From Anaerolineales bacterium (GTDB lineage Bacteria; Chloroflexota; Anaerolineae; JAAEKA01): a DNA stretch of 64,000 nt. Below, one piece after another: positions 1 through 8,706 of the stretch; position 1 is the stretch's first letter, and each line of letters starts with the position of its first letter. The notes under the pieces were generated by a model, which saw nothing but the letters and a program-made list of their open reading frames with translations, searched no databases and was not told the origin of the DNA. The stretch lies in NCBI GenBank assembly GCA_020634615.1, contig JACKBI010000008.1, forward strand, positions 62,001-126,000. The letters are read 5' to 3'. Position numbers and translations under genes: made by a program.

Positions 1-2
1 CG

Positions 3-323
3 CTGTGGCTCGATCGCATTCTGCTGGCCCGCCAGCGGCAGCAGGGTCGCAGCCAGCTTTCGCCCGCCTCGGTGCTGGTGGCTGCCGATGGCTGTCCTGC
101 CCTGGCGGCCCTGATGTCAGCGTGGCGCAGTCGCGGACTGCGGGTCGAACTGGATCTCGCAGCGTCGTCGCCTGCTGCGTTGCGCGAACGTGCAGCGCAG
201 CGCAGCATCGTGCGTATTGTGCGCTGTCTCGGTGGGGATTTGGTTGCTTTGGAAGCAGAAGGCGCAGTGCGTGAGTTGTCGCTGGACGCACTGGCGCGCG
301 AGGCAGACCTATGGAGCGTCTAG
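3..323 (+). CDS. hisZ: ATP phosphoribosyltransferase regulatory subunit HisZ, C-terminal part
   Basis: This is the 3' end of a gene that enters from outside the window; the reading frame is open from base 3 to the TAG at 321-323. The visible part begins with a 'LWLDRILLAR' stretch and then a short alpha/beta domain (VLVAADG, LRVELDL), which fits the end of the class II aaRS-like catalytic fold and the anticodon-binding-like C-terminal domain of HisZ. HisZ is the catalytically inactive, HisRS-like partner that short-form HisG needs for activity and histidine feedback. The gene overlaps hisG by 13 nt, so the two subunits are probably translationally coupled. The identification rests mainly on position next to a short HisG plus the remnant of the fold. 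Confidence 0.75.
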   Translation: MWLDRILLARQRQQGRSQLSPASVLVAADGCPALAALMSAWRSRGLRVELDLAASSPAALRERAAQRSIVRIVRCLGGDLVALEAEGAVRELSLDALAREADLWSV

Positions 324-985
324 ACCACGCGGGCGCTCAGCTTCAGGTCGAGGACGAGCTGGTCATTGCTCTGCCCAAGGGCCGTTTGTCTGATGATGCG
401 CTGGCGCTGCTGGAGCAAGCCGGATACGGGTTGGCGGCGGGCAACGGTGACAGGCAACTGGTGTTGCGCTCGGTGGCCGAGCATGTGCGCTACGTGCTGG
501 CCAAGCCTGCCGATGTGCCCGTCTATGTGGAATACGGGGCAGCGGATCTCGGTATCGCGGGGCTGGATGTGGTGCGCGAAACCCAGCGAGATGTGTTGGA
601 GCCGCTGTTGCTGCCGTTCGGATATTGCCGGCTGTCGGTGGCCGCACCGGCTGCGCGCAGCGACCGCCCGCTGCGTCTGGAGCCGAACCCGCGCGTCGCC
701 ACCAAGTTTCCTCGGCTGACCGAGGCGTTCTTCCGTCGTCGCGGTGTCAGCGCAGAGATCATCGAACTCAGCGGGTCGGTTGAACTGGCGCCGCTGGTCA
801 ATCTGGCCGATCTGGTCGTCGATCTCGTGCAGTCGGGCGAGACGCTGCGCGCCAACGGGTTGGTCGAGATGCGCACAATTCTTGACAGCCAGGCCGTGTT
901 GCTGGCCAACCGCGCCGCCTGGCGGCTGAAAGCTGATACCGTGGCGCGCTTCGTCGCGCGGCTGCGTCAAATCTTGGAGAGTTAA
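311..985 (+). CDS. hisG: ATP phosphoribosyltransferase, short form (HisG-S)
   Basis: Catalyses the first step of histidine biosynthesis, condensing ATP with PRPP to phosphoribosyl-ATP. The 224-residue length, with no C-terminal ACT-like regulatory domain, is the short form that works with HisZ. The substrate-binding motif LPKGR lies at residues 21-25. The PRPP signature runs from E152 (ELSGSVELAP) to DLVQSGETL at 171-179. About 15 residues precede the usual beginning of the family; the ATG at 311 lies inside the hisZ end, which suits coupling. The next gene starts one base after the stop. The remaining his genes here (hisA onward) lie 5.5 kb away under their own promoter. Confidence 0.95.
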   Translation: MERLDHAGAQLQVEDELVIALPKGRLSDDALALLEQAGYGLAAGNGDRQLVLRSVAEHVRYVLAKPADVPVYVEYGAADLGIAGLDVVRETQRDVLEPLLLPFGYCRLSVAAPAARSDRPLRLEPNPRVATKFPRLTEAFFRRRGVSAEIIELSGSVELAPLVNLADLVVDLVQSGETLRANGLVEMRTILDSQAVLLANRAAWRLKADTVARFVARLRQILES

Positions 986-986
986 C

Positions 987-1937
987 ATGCCTCAGTACGA
1001 AGTACGTATCGCGCAGAACAGCGAGATCAAACCGGTGATGAATCTGCTGGTGAAGGAACGCAGTCGGTTTCCCAGTTTTGCGCGGCTGATGAACAGTCCG
1101 TGGCGGCGGATTCTTTACCAGAAGTGGGTGACGCCGCGCTATCTGCGCACTTCGGCCAACACCTTCGTCATGTTGCAGGATGGCGAGCTGGCAGGCTACG
1201 CCGTGGCAGAGCAGAGCGGCGATGCGTTTCATCTGGCCGATTTCGTCGTGACTGATGGTTACGACCGTCGGGCGCTGCTGGCGATCCTGTTTCGTAAAGT
1301 GGAGCAGTTGGCGATCGACAGAAGCTATCGCTACCTGCGCGCCTCGCCCTGGGAGGCTGACGATGAGACGATGGCAACCTTCGACGAGGCCGGGTTTCAT
1401 CTGCTCGACTATTATCTGTGGGCGTTTGGTGGCGTGATAACCGGCGTCGAGCCGCCCGCGGCTGTCAACCTTCGACCGCTCAACAACAGAGAGCACGGCG
1501 AACTGCGCACCAAGTTTCTTGTGATGGAACTGGACGCCTCAGACAATCCGGGCCGGGAGGTGATTGACGCGATCTTCCTGCGCCGCCGGCTGCCACCGTT
1601 CAAGGCCTACGCGATTGAACTGACCGGACCGGAGGGCGACACCGTGGACATCGGTTACCTGTCGCCGCGGCCCAACGAACGCGATGACGGTGTGCTGTCG
1701 CTGGTGATCAGTCTGGATCCTGCCTATTGGGGAAGCGAGCTCGAAACACAGACCATGGGCGGGTTCCTGAGCGAGGTGGGACAGGGCAACCCGCAGCCGG
1801 CGCGCATACTGGTCAGTACCAACGCGCACGCCGATCGCATCGAAGAAGCAATGGCCGGCTATGATCTGGTCCGCGAGATGGATATGCGACCGGTGCTTTA
1901 CAAAATCCTCGCCCCGGCTAATCCACCAGCGGAATAG
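987..1937 (+). CDS. GNAT-family N-acetyltransferase-like protein
   Basis: A 316-residue soluble protein starting one base after the hisG stop, so it is almost certainly co-transcribed with hisZG. The N-terminal half (about residues 5-150) has GNAT-like features: a beta strand 'FVMLQDGELAGYAV', a central strand 'FHLADFVVTDGYDRRALLAILFRKVEQLA' and a late 'TFDEAGFHLLDYYLWAF'. The C-terminal half (about 160-310) looks like a second, more diverged acetyltransferase-like unit ending in 'AGYDLVREMDMRPVLYKIL'. No substrate can be assigned. Its 3' end overlaps the convergent kinase gene by 20 nt. The GNAT assignment is pattern-based and moderate; a histidine-related role would be a guess from position only. 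Confidence 0.65.
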   Translation: MPQYEVRIAQNSEIKPVMNLLVKERSRFPSFARLMNSPWRRILYQKWVTPRYLRTSANTFVMLQDGELAGYAVAEQSGDAFHLADFVVTDGYDRRALLAILFRKVEQLAIDRSYRYLRASPWEADDETMATFDEAGFHLLDYYLWAFGGVITGVEPPAAVNLRPLNNREHGELRTKFLVMELDASDNPGREVIDAIFLRRRLPPFKAYAIELTGPEGDTVDIGYLSPRPNERDDGVLSLVISLDPAYWGSELETQTMGGFLSEVGQGNPQPARILVSTNAHADRIEEAMAGYDLVREMDMRPVLYKILAPANPPAE

Positions 1938-3555
1938 CAAACGATACCGTGAACCCGTTGCCTTCGCCCGGGCTTTCCGCCCAGACGCGCCCGTGGTGGG
2001 CAACGATGATCTCGCGTACCAGGGCCAGGCCGATCCCCATGCCGCCGAAGCGCCGGGTCACGCCTGCTTCGGCCTGATAGAACCTCTCGAACAACTGCGG
2101 AAGCTTGTCAGGTGAGACGCCAATCCCCTGGTCGGTGACCGAGAAAACGGCCTCTGATTCACCACGCCTGACGGAGATCGTGACTGTCCCCCCTTGCGGA
2201 CTGAACTTGCGCGCGTTGTCCAGCAAGTTCTGCATGACTTCGCTGAGGAAATCCCAACTCCCCATGATCACAACCGGGGCGCCGGCGCCGATGATCTCGA
2301 GTCGCAGTCCGGCTCGTTCCAGAATTGGCCCCCAGATCGACGCTTGCGCCTCAAGCCATTGATCGACAAGCATCAGTTCCAGTTCGATACGATCGGTCTC
2401 GATCGACTGGAATGTCAGCAGTTGATTGACCAGGCTGGCGAGGTGCTCTGTCTGGTCTGCAATGATGTTGAGCATTTCGACAGCCGGTTCGGGCAGGGAT
2501 GCTTGCTCGATGAGCAACTCAGAGTATCCGCTGATCAGCGTCAGCGGAGTCCGCAGTTCGTGCGATACGTTCTGCAATATCTGCTCGCGGACAAGCAGCG
2601 CGCTGCGCAGTTGACCATACAAATCAGCGTTAGCCAATGCGATTCCCAGGTGTTCGGTGAGGGTGGACAGTACGGTCGTGTCAGCAGCATCCAGCGTGAC
2701 GCCGTTCTTGTTTGGCACGACCAGCACGTGGCGAATTATTCCGCCGACAGCGATGGGGAAGACGGCCAAATCATTGGTTTCGTTGTAGGCGCCCGTGGCG
2801 GCGGCGCCAGGCGCCGTGGGACCGCTGGCAGCTCGTCCATGCTGCGCAGACAGTTCCGGACGCGCTACGGACCAGGTTACCGGCGGCACCCTGTAACCGG
2901 CGGCATTTGCGGCATCGGCAGGCTGTACTTGTAGCACACTGGCTGTTCGGTCGATCTCGAACACCGCGACATTCTGGTATCCAAGAATCGACTGCAGCGA
3001 GGAGAGGGTACGGTCGACAATTTCCTGAGAATTCTCTCCCAGCGCGCTGATTTCACTGACCACCTGGTTTAGCAGGAGCAACTGGTTGGTTCGCCGTTCC
3101 AGCGTCCGTGTCCGTTCATCGACCAGTTGCTGCAAGTGCTGCTGATAGCGGCGGTTCTCTTCAGCCAGGCGGGCGCGCTCCCGCTGGAGGCTGGAATGTT
3201 CGGCTGCGCGCGCAATGATCCGTAGCAACGATTCCTGCGGCACCGGTTTCACCAGGTAGTCATAAGCCGCCAATCGCAACGCCTCTACGGCGGTGCTCAC
3301 CTCAGGAACCCCTGTGATCAGGACGACTGAAATCGCATGGTCGTGTCGTCGTGTCCACGCCAGCAGGTCGATGCCCTCCGAGGCGGTCGTCATGCGAATG
3401 TCGGTCAGCAGGACGTCGATGGGCATGTCGGCCAGCGTTGTTCTTGCCGCTTCGGCTGAGCTCAATGCGATTACCTGGTGCCCTGCGTCTTCCAGCCAGA
3501 CACTGTACAGCTCGCGAACCAGCGATTCATCGTCGACAACTATGACTCTTGCCAT
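1918..3555 (-). CDS. Hybrid receiver-GAF-histidine kinase
   Basis: A 545-residue cytoplasmic signalling protein with no membrane segment. Residues 1-115 form a receiver domain with acidic pocket D8/D9, phosphoacceptor D52 (LLTDIRM), T81 and K103 (YLVKP). A coiled-coil linker (about 120-165) and a GAF-like domain (about 170-310) follow. The HisKA dimerisation helix carries H332 (NVSHELRTPL). The HATPase domain has an intact N box (N443, N447), G1 (DQGIG, 475-479) and G2 (GGMGIGLAL, about 504-511). It can therefore both receive and donate phosphate. The start at 3555 has an AGAAAGGAATC ribosome site and overlaps the upstream kinase gene by 16 nt, so the two are one operon. No output or DNA-binding domain is seen. 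Confidence 0.93.
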   Translation of the reverse strand: MARVIVVDDESLVRELYSVWLEDAGHQVIALSSAEAARTTLADMPIDVLLTDIRMTTASEGIDLLAWTRRHDHAISVVLITGVPEVSTAVEALRLAAYDYLVKPVPQESLLRIIARAAEHSSLQRERARLAEENRRYQQHLQQLVDERTRTLERRTNQLLLLNQVVSEISALGENSQEIVDRTLSSLQSILGYQNVAVFEIDRTASVLQVQPADAANAAGYRVPPVTWSVARPELSAQHGRAASGPTAPGAAATGAYNETNDLAVFPIAVGGIIRHVLVVPNKNGVTLDAADTTVLSTLTEHLGIALANADLYGQLRSALLVREQILQNVSHELRTPLTLISGYSELLIEQASLPEPAVEMLNIIADQTEHLASLVNQLLTFQSIETDRIELELMLVDQWLEAQASIWGPILERAGLRLEIIGAGAPVVIMGSWDFLSEVMQNLLDNARKFSPQGGTVTISVRRGESEAVFSVTDQGIGVSPDKLPQLFERFYQAEAGVTRRFGGMGIGLALVREIIVAHHGRVWAESPGEGNGFTVSFAIPLVD

Positions 3556-6287
3556 GATTCCTTTCTGCCTGTGACAGGATCAACCACAGGTCCGGTTGTT
3601 TCGTTCGATCCGGCGGCGGGGAGGGCCAGTGTTACCTGGCAGCTATCCGGCAGCGGATCGACGGTAATGGCGCCGCGGTGCCGGCGCACAACGCCCTGAA
3701 CCTGCGCCAGCATGACGTCTCGCCCGTTGGATACACCGATGATCGGGAGGTCGTGCTGCAAGGCGTGCATTTGTTCGGGCGATGCAAGCCAGCCGCGACC
3801 ACCGGTGATTTCGATGGCAACCCAGTGTCCTGACGTGTTGGCAGCGCGGCGCGGATCTCTTTCGGAATCGATGTTGCGGTTGGCGACGCGGACGGAGACC
3901 GGTACATCTGGCGGCAGCGTCCCGGCCGCATCCACAACCAGCGTTGTAAGTGTCTCCAACAGTCGCACGGCGTCGCCATTGATCGACCAGACCGGCTCGC
4001 TTGCTGCGATGGAAAGCGCTACCGAACGTTGGATGATGGACTCCCAGCGCCCGGCGGCCCTGGTAATCAGTTCCTCCAGGTCAATAGGGCGCGGGTTGAT
4101 CGGCACCTCGCGGCTGTACTCGACGATGAGCCGGATCAGATCTGCACCGCGCCGGCCTTCATGTGCCATCAGTTCCAAACGGTGGCGCGCGTTTGCAGGA
4201 ATGTCGGGGTTCTTGCTTAGCAGATCAGCAAAGCCGATGATGCCCTGCAAAATGTTGTTGAAATCGTGGGCGATTCCACTGGCCATCGCGCCGATGGTTG
4301 CCAGTCGTTCCTGAGCCTGGCGTGTCGCTCGCAGCTCGCGTTCCGCGGTGACGTCAGCAACCGAGATGACAACACCGCCGGTGTCGGGGCCGCTGCCGAT
4401 CCTGTTGGCGCTGACGGCGAAGATGCGATGTGCTTCACCGAGAGCTGATACTTCCCGCCACCCCAATTCAGCATTTCCTTCCAGATACCACTCGATCGGT
4501 CGTCCGCAGATCTGGTCAACTGTCAGCGCCTTCGCGCGGCCGGTCAGCGCGGGCACGAGATCAGAGAAGGTGGTGTTCGTGAGGACAATGCCGTAATGGG
4601 CATCGAGAAGGACAATGCCATCGGTCACAGTATCGATGACCTGCCTGAGCCGCGCTGCCTGCAGTCCTATCTGGGTGTTAAGCTGGCGCGTCACTTCGTA
4701 CAGCCGCGCGTTTTCCAGTGCAATGGCCGCGGGCGCGGCGAAGGTTTCGGCGAGCCTTGCATGTTTGTCAGTGTAGAATCCCGGCTCTTTTTTGTCCAGG
4801 GTCAGGATACCGATGGTCCGTCCCCCGAATACCAGCGGCACACCCATCCACGAACGAATGTAGTCTGATTCTTGCGCCGCCGCGCCGAATTCGCTGTGAA
4901 CCGCCAGCACATCGGCTGCAATGAGCGGCCGTTGATTTTCGTAGACAGCTCTGTTTGGCAATCTGGCGTCGTCAATGCTGAATGAAAGCCCGACTCGCTG
5001 GTGCGGTTCCTCGAAACCCTGACCCGCGATAACCACTGATCGATTGCCTTCCTGGCGTTGGACAGAAGCACTGTCATAAGGCACTACCCTCTGCAATTCC
5101 GAAAGGACGCGTTCGAGCACTTCCCGCAAATTGAGGGTGGAACTCATGACCTGTCCAACTGCCTGCAAGGTTTCTGCCTGTTGCCGCGCCAGAGTTTCTG
5201 ATGTCAGGAGACGTGCATTGGACAGGAAGCGCGCCAGTTGTTGCGTTGCCAGCTCCGCCCGTTCTCGTTCGACCGCCGTGATCACATGTTTGGTGGCAAA
5301 CCCGAGCATCACCGTTCCCAGGACCTTTTTCTGTGCGATCATTGGCACGGCCATGCCAGATGCAATCGGAAGCGCGCGAATGATGTCCTGATAGACCGGC
5401 GGCAAGGTCGGGACGTCGTTGAAGATCAACGTGTGCTGCTCGATGAGTAGCCTGTCCATGAGCGGTCCGCGCGTTGGGGCGGGGACGGCCAAAGTGGAAA
5501 GCACACGTCGGACGTGGGGAGTGGCGGCGGCGGCCGTAGTCATGTTTGTCGCGTCATCTGTCAACAGGATGAGACAATGGTCGGCGTGGATTACCTTCGC
5601 CAATTGTTCCACGGTGGCATTCAGCAGAGTATCTTCGTCGGCTGCCTCCAACCCGGAAGCACTCAGGCGCGACATCAGTGCCCAAAAACGCTCGCTTTCG
5701 ACGCGTTCCTGCGCGCTCTGCAATCGCTCGAACGCCGCGCCCAGCAGGCTGCCGGCCACTTGCAACGCGTCCAGCTCGATCTCCGACCAGTCACGGCTCA
5801 CCTGGCTGTCAGCAAAGCCGATCGCGCCCCACCACTGACCGGCCACAAACACTGGAACTGCAACAAAGGACTGTACCAGCAACAGTCGCAGTACCTTCCT
5901 GAACGGCGGCGACGCACGGTCGATTCTGCCCGTGACGGTCTCGCCCGCCCGCAGGCGTTCCCGCCAGATTGCGGTGGAACTGGCGAAGTATGGCACGCCG
6001 CGCAGGCCGGGAATCGGCAGGAGCCGCTGGCCGCCGGGAATTACCCATTCGTAGCGCAGCGCGGCGACTGCGTTGCCGGCTGGATCTGTCTGGTCCTGAA
6101 AAACGTAAACCCGCTCCACGCCCGTTGCCTGACCGAGACGCTCCAACACTGCATCGATGGTCGTGTTCCAGTCATCGGAACGCAAAAACTGCTGGCCGGC
6201 AAAAGCGATCGCACTCAGGATCGCGCTGCGGCGCAGAATCGAGCTTTCTGGAGATGTGTTCACAGGGGAAATGGGAGACGGTTCCAT
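3540..6287 (-). CDS. Multi-GAF/PAS sensor histidine kinase with degenerate ATPase domain
   Basis: A 915-residue soluble sensor protein. Three GAF-type domains can be outlined at about 45-190, 215-360 and 375-530, then a PAS-like domain (about 545-650, 'IDTVTDGIVLLDAHYGIVLTN'). A HisKA helix has phosphoacceptor H674 in 'GIAHDFNNILQGI', typical of NtrB-like kinases. The C-terminal ATPase region (about 755-890) is recognisable by its layout but lacks the N-box Asn (LETLTTLVVDAAGTLPP instead of NLLxNAxxA) and the DxGxG G1 motif (EITGGRG), and no G2 glycine lid is seen. It probably binds ATP poorly or not at all. It is first in a two-gene operon with the hybrid kinase, which has an intact ATPase domain. 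Signals sensed are unknown. Confidence 0.9.
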   Translation of the reverse strand: MEPSPISPVNTSPESSILRRSAILSAIAFAGQQFLRSDDWNTTIDAVLERLGQATGVERVYVFQDQTDPAGNAVAALRYEWVIPGGQRLLPIPGLRGVPYFASSTAIWRERLRAGETVTGRIDRASPPFRKVLRLLLVQSFVAVPVFVAGQWWGAIGFADSQVSRDWSEIELDALQVAGSLLGAAFERLQSAQERVESERFWALMSRLSASGLEAADEDTLLNATVEQLAKVIHADHCLILLTDDATNMTTAAAATPHVRRVLSTLAVPAPTRGPLMDRLLIEQHTLIFNDVPTLPPVYQDIIRALPIASGMAVPMIAQKKVLGTVMLGFATKHVITAVERERAELATQQLARFLSNARLLTSETLARQQAETLQAVGQVMSSTLNLREVLERVLSELQRVVPYDSASVQRQEGNRSVVIAGQGFEEPHQRVGLSFSIDDARLPNRAVYENQRPLIAADVLAVHSEFGAAAQESDYIRSWMGVPLVFGGRTIGILTLDKKEPGFYTDKHARLAETFAAPAAIALENARLYEVTRQLNTQIGLQAARLRQVIDTVTDGIVLLDAHYGIVLTNTTFSDLVPALTGRAKALTVDQICGRPIEWYLEGNAELGWREVSALGEAHRIFAVSANRIGSGPDTGGVVISVADVTAERELRATRQAQERLATIGAMASGIAHDFNNILQGIIGFADLLSKNPDIPANARHRLELMAHEGRRGADLIRLIVEYSREVPINPRPIDLEELITRAAGRWESIIQRSVALSIAASEPVWSINGDAVRLLETLTTLVVDAAGTLPPDVPVSVRVANRNIDSERDPRRAANTSGHWVAIEITGGRGWLASPEQMHALQHDLPIIGVSNGRDVMLAQVQGVVRRHRGAITVDPLPDSCQVTLALPAAGSNETTGPVVDPVTGRKESWQES

Positions 6288-6349
6288 TCAGCTTCTCAGG
6301 TCAGACTCAGTGGTTCCCTCCGACTGGAGTTTTCTAGTTACTTGTGGCA

Positions 6350-6378
6350 ATAGTAACACAGGTCAGGTTGTTTGACAA
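6350..6378 (-). promoter_or_regulatory. Possible promoter of the sensor kinase operon
   Basis: On the minus strand TTGTCA (6373-6378) and TACTAT (6350-6355) are 17 bp apart, about 60 bp upstream of the kinase ATG. The -10 match is only 4/6, so this is tentative. Confidence 0.3.
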
Positions 6379-6420
6379 CGTGGACAACGCGATGGCAAGC
6401 GGAGGATGCGGCCGGCGGCT

Positions 6421-6449
6421 TTGACAGGCGCGCTGCCTGCGCATATACT
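6421..6449 (+). promoter_or_regulatory. Sigma-70 promoter of the hisAFIE operon
   Basis: TTGACA at 6421-6426 and TATACT at 6444-6449 with a 17-bp spacer, a near-perfect housekeeping promoter. The predicted transcript starts near 6456, about 24 nt before the hisA ATG, which rules out any in-frame start upstream of 6456. Confidence 0.85.
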
Positions 6450-6479
6450 GCCAGCAGAGATACAAACACCGGTGACAAC

Positions 6480-7226
6480 ATGCTGATCTTTCCCGCAATT
6501 GACCTGCGACGAGGCCGCTGTGTGCGCTTGCGCCAGGGCGATCCGACCGCGGAGACCGTCTTCTCCGATGACCCGGTCGCGATGGCGCGCCACTGGGCGC
6601 AGGCCGGCGCGCGCTGGTTGCACATCGTCAACCTCGATGGCGCGATCGGTGATCAGGGGCCGGACGCGCCAAATCTGCGTCAGTTGGCCGACATACGCCG
6701 GGCCGTTGGTATACCGATACAATTTGGCGGTGGGCTGCGGACGGTCGACGACATCCAGCAGGCACTGGCGTTGGGCGCGGCCCGGGTCGTGCTTGGTACG
6801 GCGCTGGTCGAACAGCCGCACATGCTGGCCGACGCATTGGCGCGCTTCGGAGCGGATCGCATCGTCGCCGGTCTGGATGCACGCGACGGCAAGCTGGCAA
6901 CCCGCGGCTGGCAGACGTCCACCGATCTCGACGTGGGCGCTGTCGGGCTGCGTCTGCGCCAAGCTGGCGTGCTGCGAGCAGTCTACACGGATATCGGTCG
7001 TGACGGCATGCTGGCCGGCGTTGATGCGGCGGGCACGGTAAGCCTTGCGAAGCGGACCGGTTTGCGGGTCATTGCCAGCGGCGGTGTACGCGACCTCGAT
7101 GATATTCGACGTCTCATGCAGCTTGCCGCACCGGGTGTGGAAGGCGTCATCGTCGGCCAGGCGCTATACACCGGCGGGCTGGATCTGGCCGCGGCGCTGG
7201 CGCTGGCCGACCGGGTGGAGGCGTAG
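6480..7226 (+). CDS. hisA: ProFAR isomerase HisA
   Basis: Phosphoribosylformimino-5-aminoimidazole carboxamide ribotide isomerase, the Amadori rearrangement step of histidine biosynthesis. It has 248 residues, the usual TIM-barrel length. The two catalytic aspartates are visible: D8 in 'FPAIDLRRG' and D133 in 'AGLDARDG'. Phosphate-binding loops are seen in 'QFGGGLRT' and 'IASGGVRDLDDI'. The ATG at 6480 is chosen because the promoter at 6421-6449 lies inside the longer open frame and because 'MLIFPAIDL' is the standard family beginning. The next gene, hisF, begins directly after the TAG with no gap, the typical hisA-hisF pairing. Confidence 0.97.
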   Translation: MLIFPAIDLRRGRCVRLRQGDPTAETVFSDDPVAMARHWAQAGARWLHIVNLDGAIGDQGPDAPNLRQLADIRRAVGIPIQFGGGLRTVDDIQQALALGAARVVLGTALVEQPHMLADALARFGADRIVAGLDARDGKLATRGWQTSTDLDVGAVGLRLRQAGVLRAVYTDIGRDGMLAGVDAAGTVSLAKRTGLRVIASGGVRDLDDIRRLMQLAAPGVEGVIVGQALYTGGLDLAAALALADRVEA

Positions 7227-8012
7227 ATGCTGGCGCGCCGCATCATTCCCTGTCTGGACATCAAGGACGGACGGGTTGTCAAAGGTGTCAGTTTTGTCAA
7301 CCTGCGCGATGCCGGCGATCCTGTCGAACAGGCGCAGGTTTACGACGCCGAAGGCGCTGACGAGCTGGTGTTTCTCGACATAACGGCAAGCCACGAGCGG
7401 CGCGATATCGTGCTGGACATGGTGCGTGCGGTGGCGGACAATGTCTTCATCCCGTTCACCGTTGGCGGCGGTGTGCGGACCGTGGAGGACATGCGTGCAC
7501 TTTTGTTGGCAGGCGCTGACAAGACCAGCGTCAACTCGGCCGCCGTGCGCGATCCGCAGTTGGTGGCACGCGGTGCACGCGAGTTTGGCAGCCAATGCAT
7601 CGTTGTTGCCATCGACGCGCGACGCCGTTCAGCCGGCGGCTGGGAGGTGTTTGTCAACGGTGGGCGCATTCCCACCGGCCTGGACGCGGTGGATTGGGCG
7701 CGGCAAGTCGTTGATCTCGGCGCGGGCGAACTGCTGGTGACCAGCATGGACGCCGACGGCACGCAGGCCGGTTACGACGTCGAGTTGACTCGAGCGATCG
7801 CCGATGCCGTGGCTGCGCCGGTTATCGCATCCGGCGGCGCGGGCACACTGGAGCATTTCTACCAGGCATTAACAGCAGGTCGGGCGGACGCGGTGCTGGC
7901 TGCGTCGCTCTTCCATTTCCGCCAGCTTGGCATCGGCGAGTTGAAGGCGTTTCTGGCCGGGCGCGGCATTCCGGTGCGCGCGCCGGCGATGGTCAATCAG
8001 GAGGCACCATGA
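7227..8012 (+). CDS. hisF: Imidazole glycerol phosphate synthase cyclase subunit HisF
   Basis: Uses ammonia from the HisH glutaminase to turn PRFAR into imidazole glycerol phosphate and AICAR; the AICAR returns to the purine pathway through PurH, also encoded in this window. Length 261 residues. Catalytic D11 ('IPCLDIKDGRVVKG') and D130 ('VVAIDARRR') are in their standard places, with phosphate loops 'TVGGGVRTVEDM' and 'IASGGAGTLEHF'. It starts immediately after the hisA stop, and its own stop overlaps the hisI start by 4 nt (ATGA). No hisH lies in the window, so the glutaminase partner must be elsewhere. Confidence 0.98.
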   Translation: MLARRIIPCLDIKDGRVVKGVSFVNLRDAGDPVEQAQVYDAEGADELVFLDITASHERRDIVLDMVRAVADNVFIPFTVGGGVRTVEDMRALLLAGADKTSVNSAAVRDPQLVARGAREFGSQCIVVAIDARRRSAGGWEVFVNGGRIPTGLDAVDWARQVVDLGAGELLVTSMDADGTQAGYDVELTRAIADAVAAPVIASGGAGTLEHFYQALTAGRADAVLAASLFHFRQLGIGELKAFLAGRGIPVRAPAMVNQEAP

Positions 8013-8419
8013 CAATCATCGACGAACTCAACTGGAACGACCAGGGCTTGCTGCCGGCCATTGTGCAGGACAGCGACACGGACCGGGTGCTGATGTTGGC
8101 CTGGGTAAACGAGGCTGCGCTGCGCCAGACATTTCTCACAGGCGAGGTGCATTTCTGGAGCCGCAGCCGCGGCGAGCTTTGGCACAAGGGCGCTACTTCC
8201 GGCAACACCATGGTGCTGACCGACGCGCACTACGATTGCGACCGCGACGCCCTGTTGTTGCGAGTGGTGCCACGGGGACCGGCCTGCCACACCGGCAGCA
8301 CCAGTTGCTTCTTCAACCCGTTGACCTTCAATGACGTGATCGATTCGGATGGCTCGCGGCGGGCCGGCGAGCCGCTTTTCCAGTGGTCCGAAGAAGCCGC
8401 GCAAGGGGAGGATAGCTGA
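8009..8419 (+). CDS. hisI: Phosphoribosyl-AMP cyclohydrolase HisI
   Basis: Opens the adenine ring of phosphoribosyl-AMP in the third step of histidine synthesis. At 136 residues it is the stand-alone cyclohydrolase; the HisE pyrophosphatase is a separate gene here. The metal site is intact: D76-C77-D78-R-D80 for Mg/Zn, then C93 and C100 in 'GPACHTGSTSC'. It overlaps hisF by 4 nt and is followed after 5 nt by hisE, so the genes form a tight operon. Confidence 0.97.
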   Translation: MTIIDELNWNDQGLLPAIVQDSDTDRVLMLAWVNEAALRQTFLTGEVHFWSRSRGELWHKGATSGNTMVLTDAHYDCDRDALLLRVVPRGPACHTGSTSCFFNPLTFNDVIDSDGSRRAGEPLFQWSEEAAQGEDS

Positions 8420-8424
8420 CCACA

Positions 8425-8706
8425 ATGAGTGACGCATTGAATACACTGTGGGCGATCATCGAGCAGCGCAAGTCCGATCGGCCGGCCGGCTCGTACACCG
8501 TGCAACTGCTGGAAACCGGCCAGCTTGAGATCATGAAGAAGATCGGCGAGGAATCGGTCGAGGTGATTCTGGCGGCCGCGAGCGAAGGCGATGAGCGGCT
8601 GCTTTATGAGATGGCTGACCTGTTCTATCACAATCTTGTCTTGCTGGCGGCGCGCGACATGCAATTCAGTGACCTTGAGGCGGAACTGGTCCGCCGTTTC
8701 AAATGA
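8425..8706 (+). CDS. hisE: Phosphoribosyl-ATP pyrophosphatase HisE
   Basis: Hydrolyses phosphoribosyl-ATP to phosphoribosyl-AMP, the step before HisI. The 93 residues form the MazG-like all-alpha fold; the metal-binding pattern 'KIGEESVEVILAA' followed by 'YEMADLFYHNLVLLA' (E-x2-E and E-x2-D) is clear. A possible ribosome site lies in the short gap after hisI. The stop overlaps the following lipoprotein start by 4 nt (ATGA). Confidence 0.96.
   Translation: MSDALNTLWAIIEQRKSDRPAGSYTVQLLETGQLEIMKKIGEESVEVILAAASEGDERLLYEMADLFYHNLVLLAARDMQFSDLEAELVRRFK

Noticed and set aside
6372..6479. Longer hisA with 36 extra N-terminal residues
   Set aside because: The -35 and -10 boxes of the hisA promoter lie inside this extension, and the family starts at 'MLIFPAIDL'.
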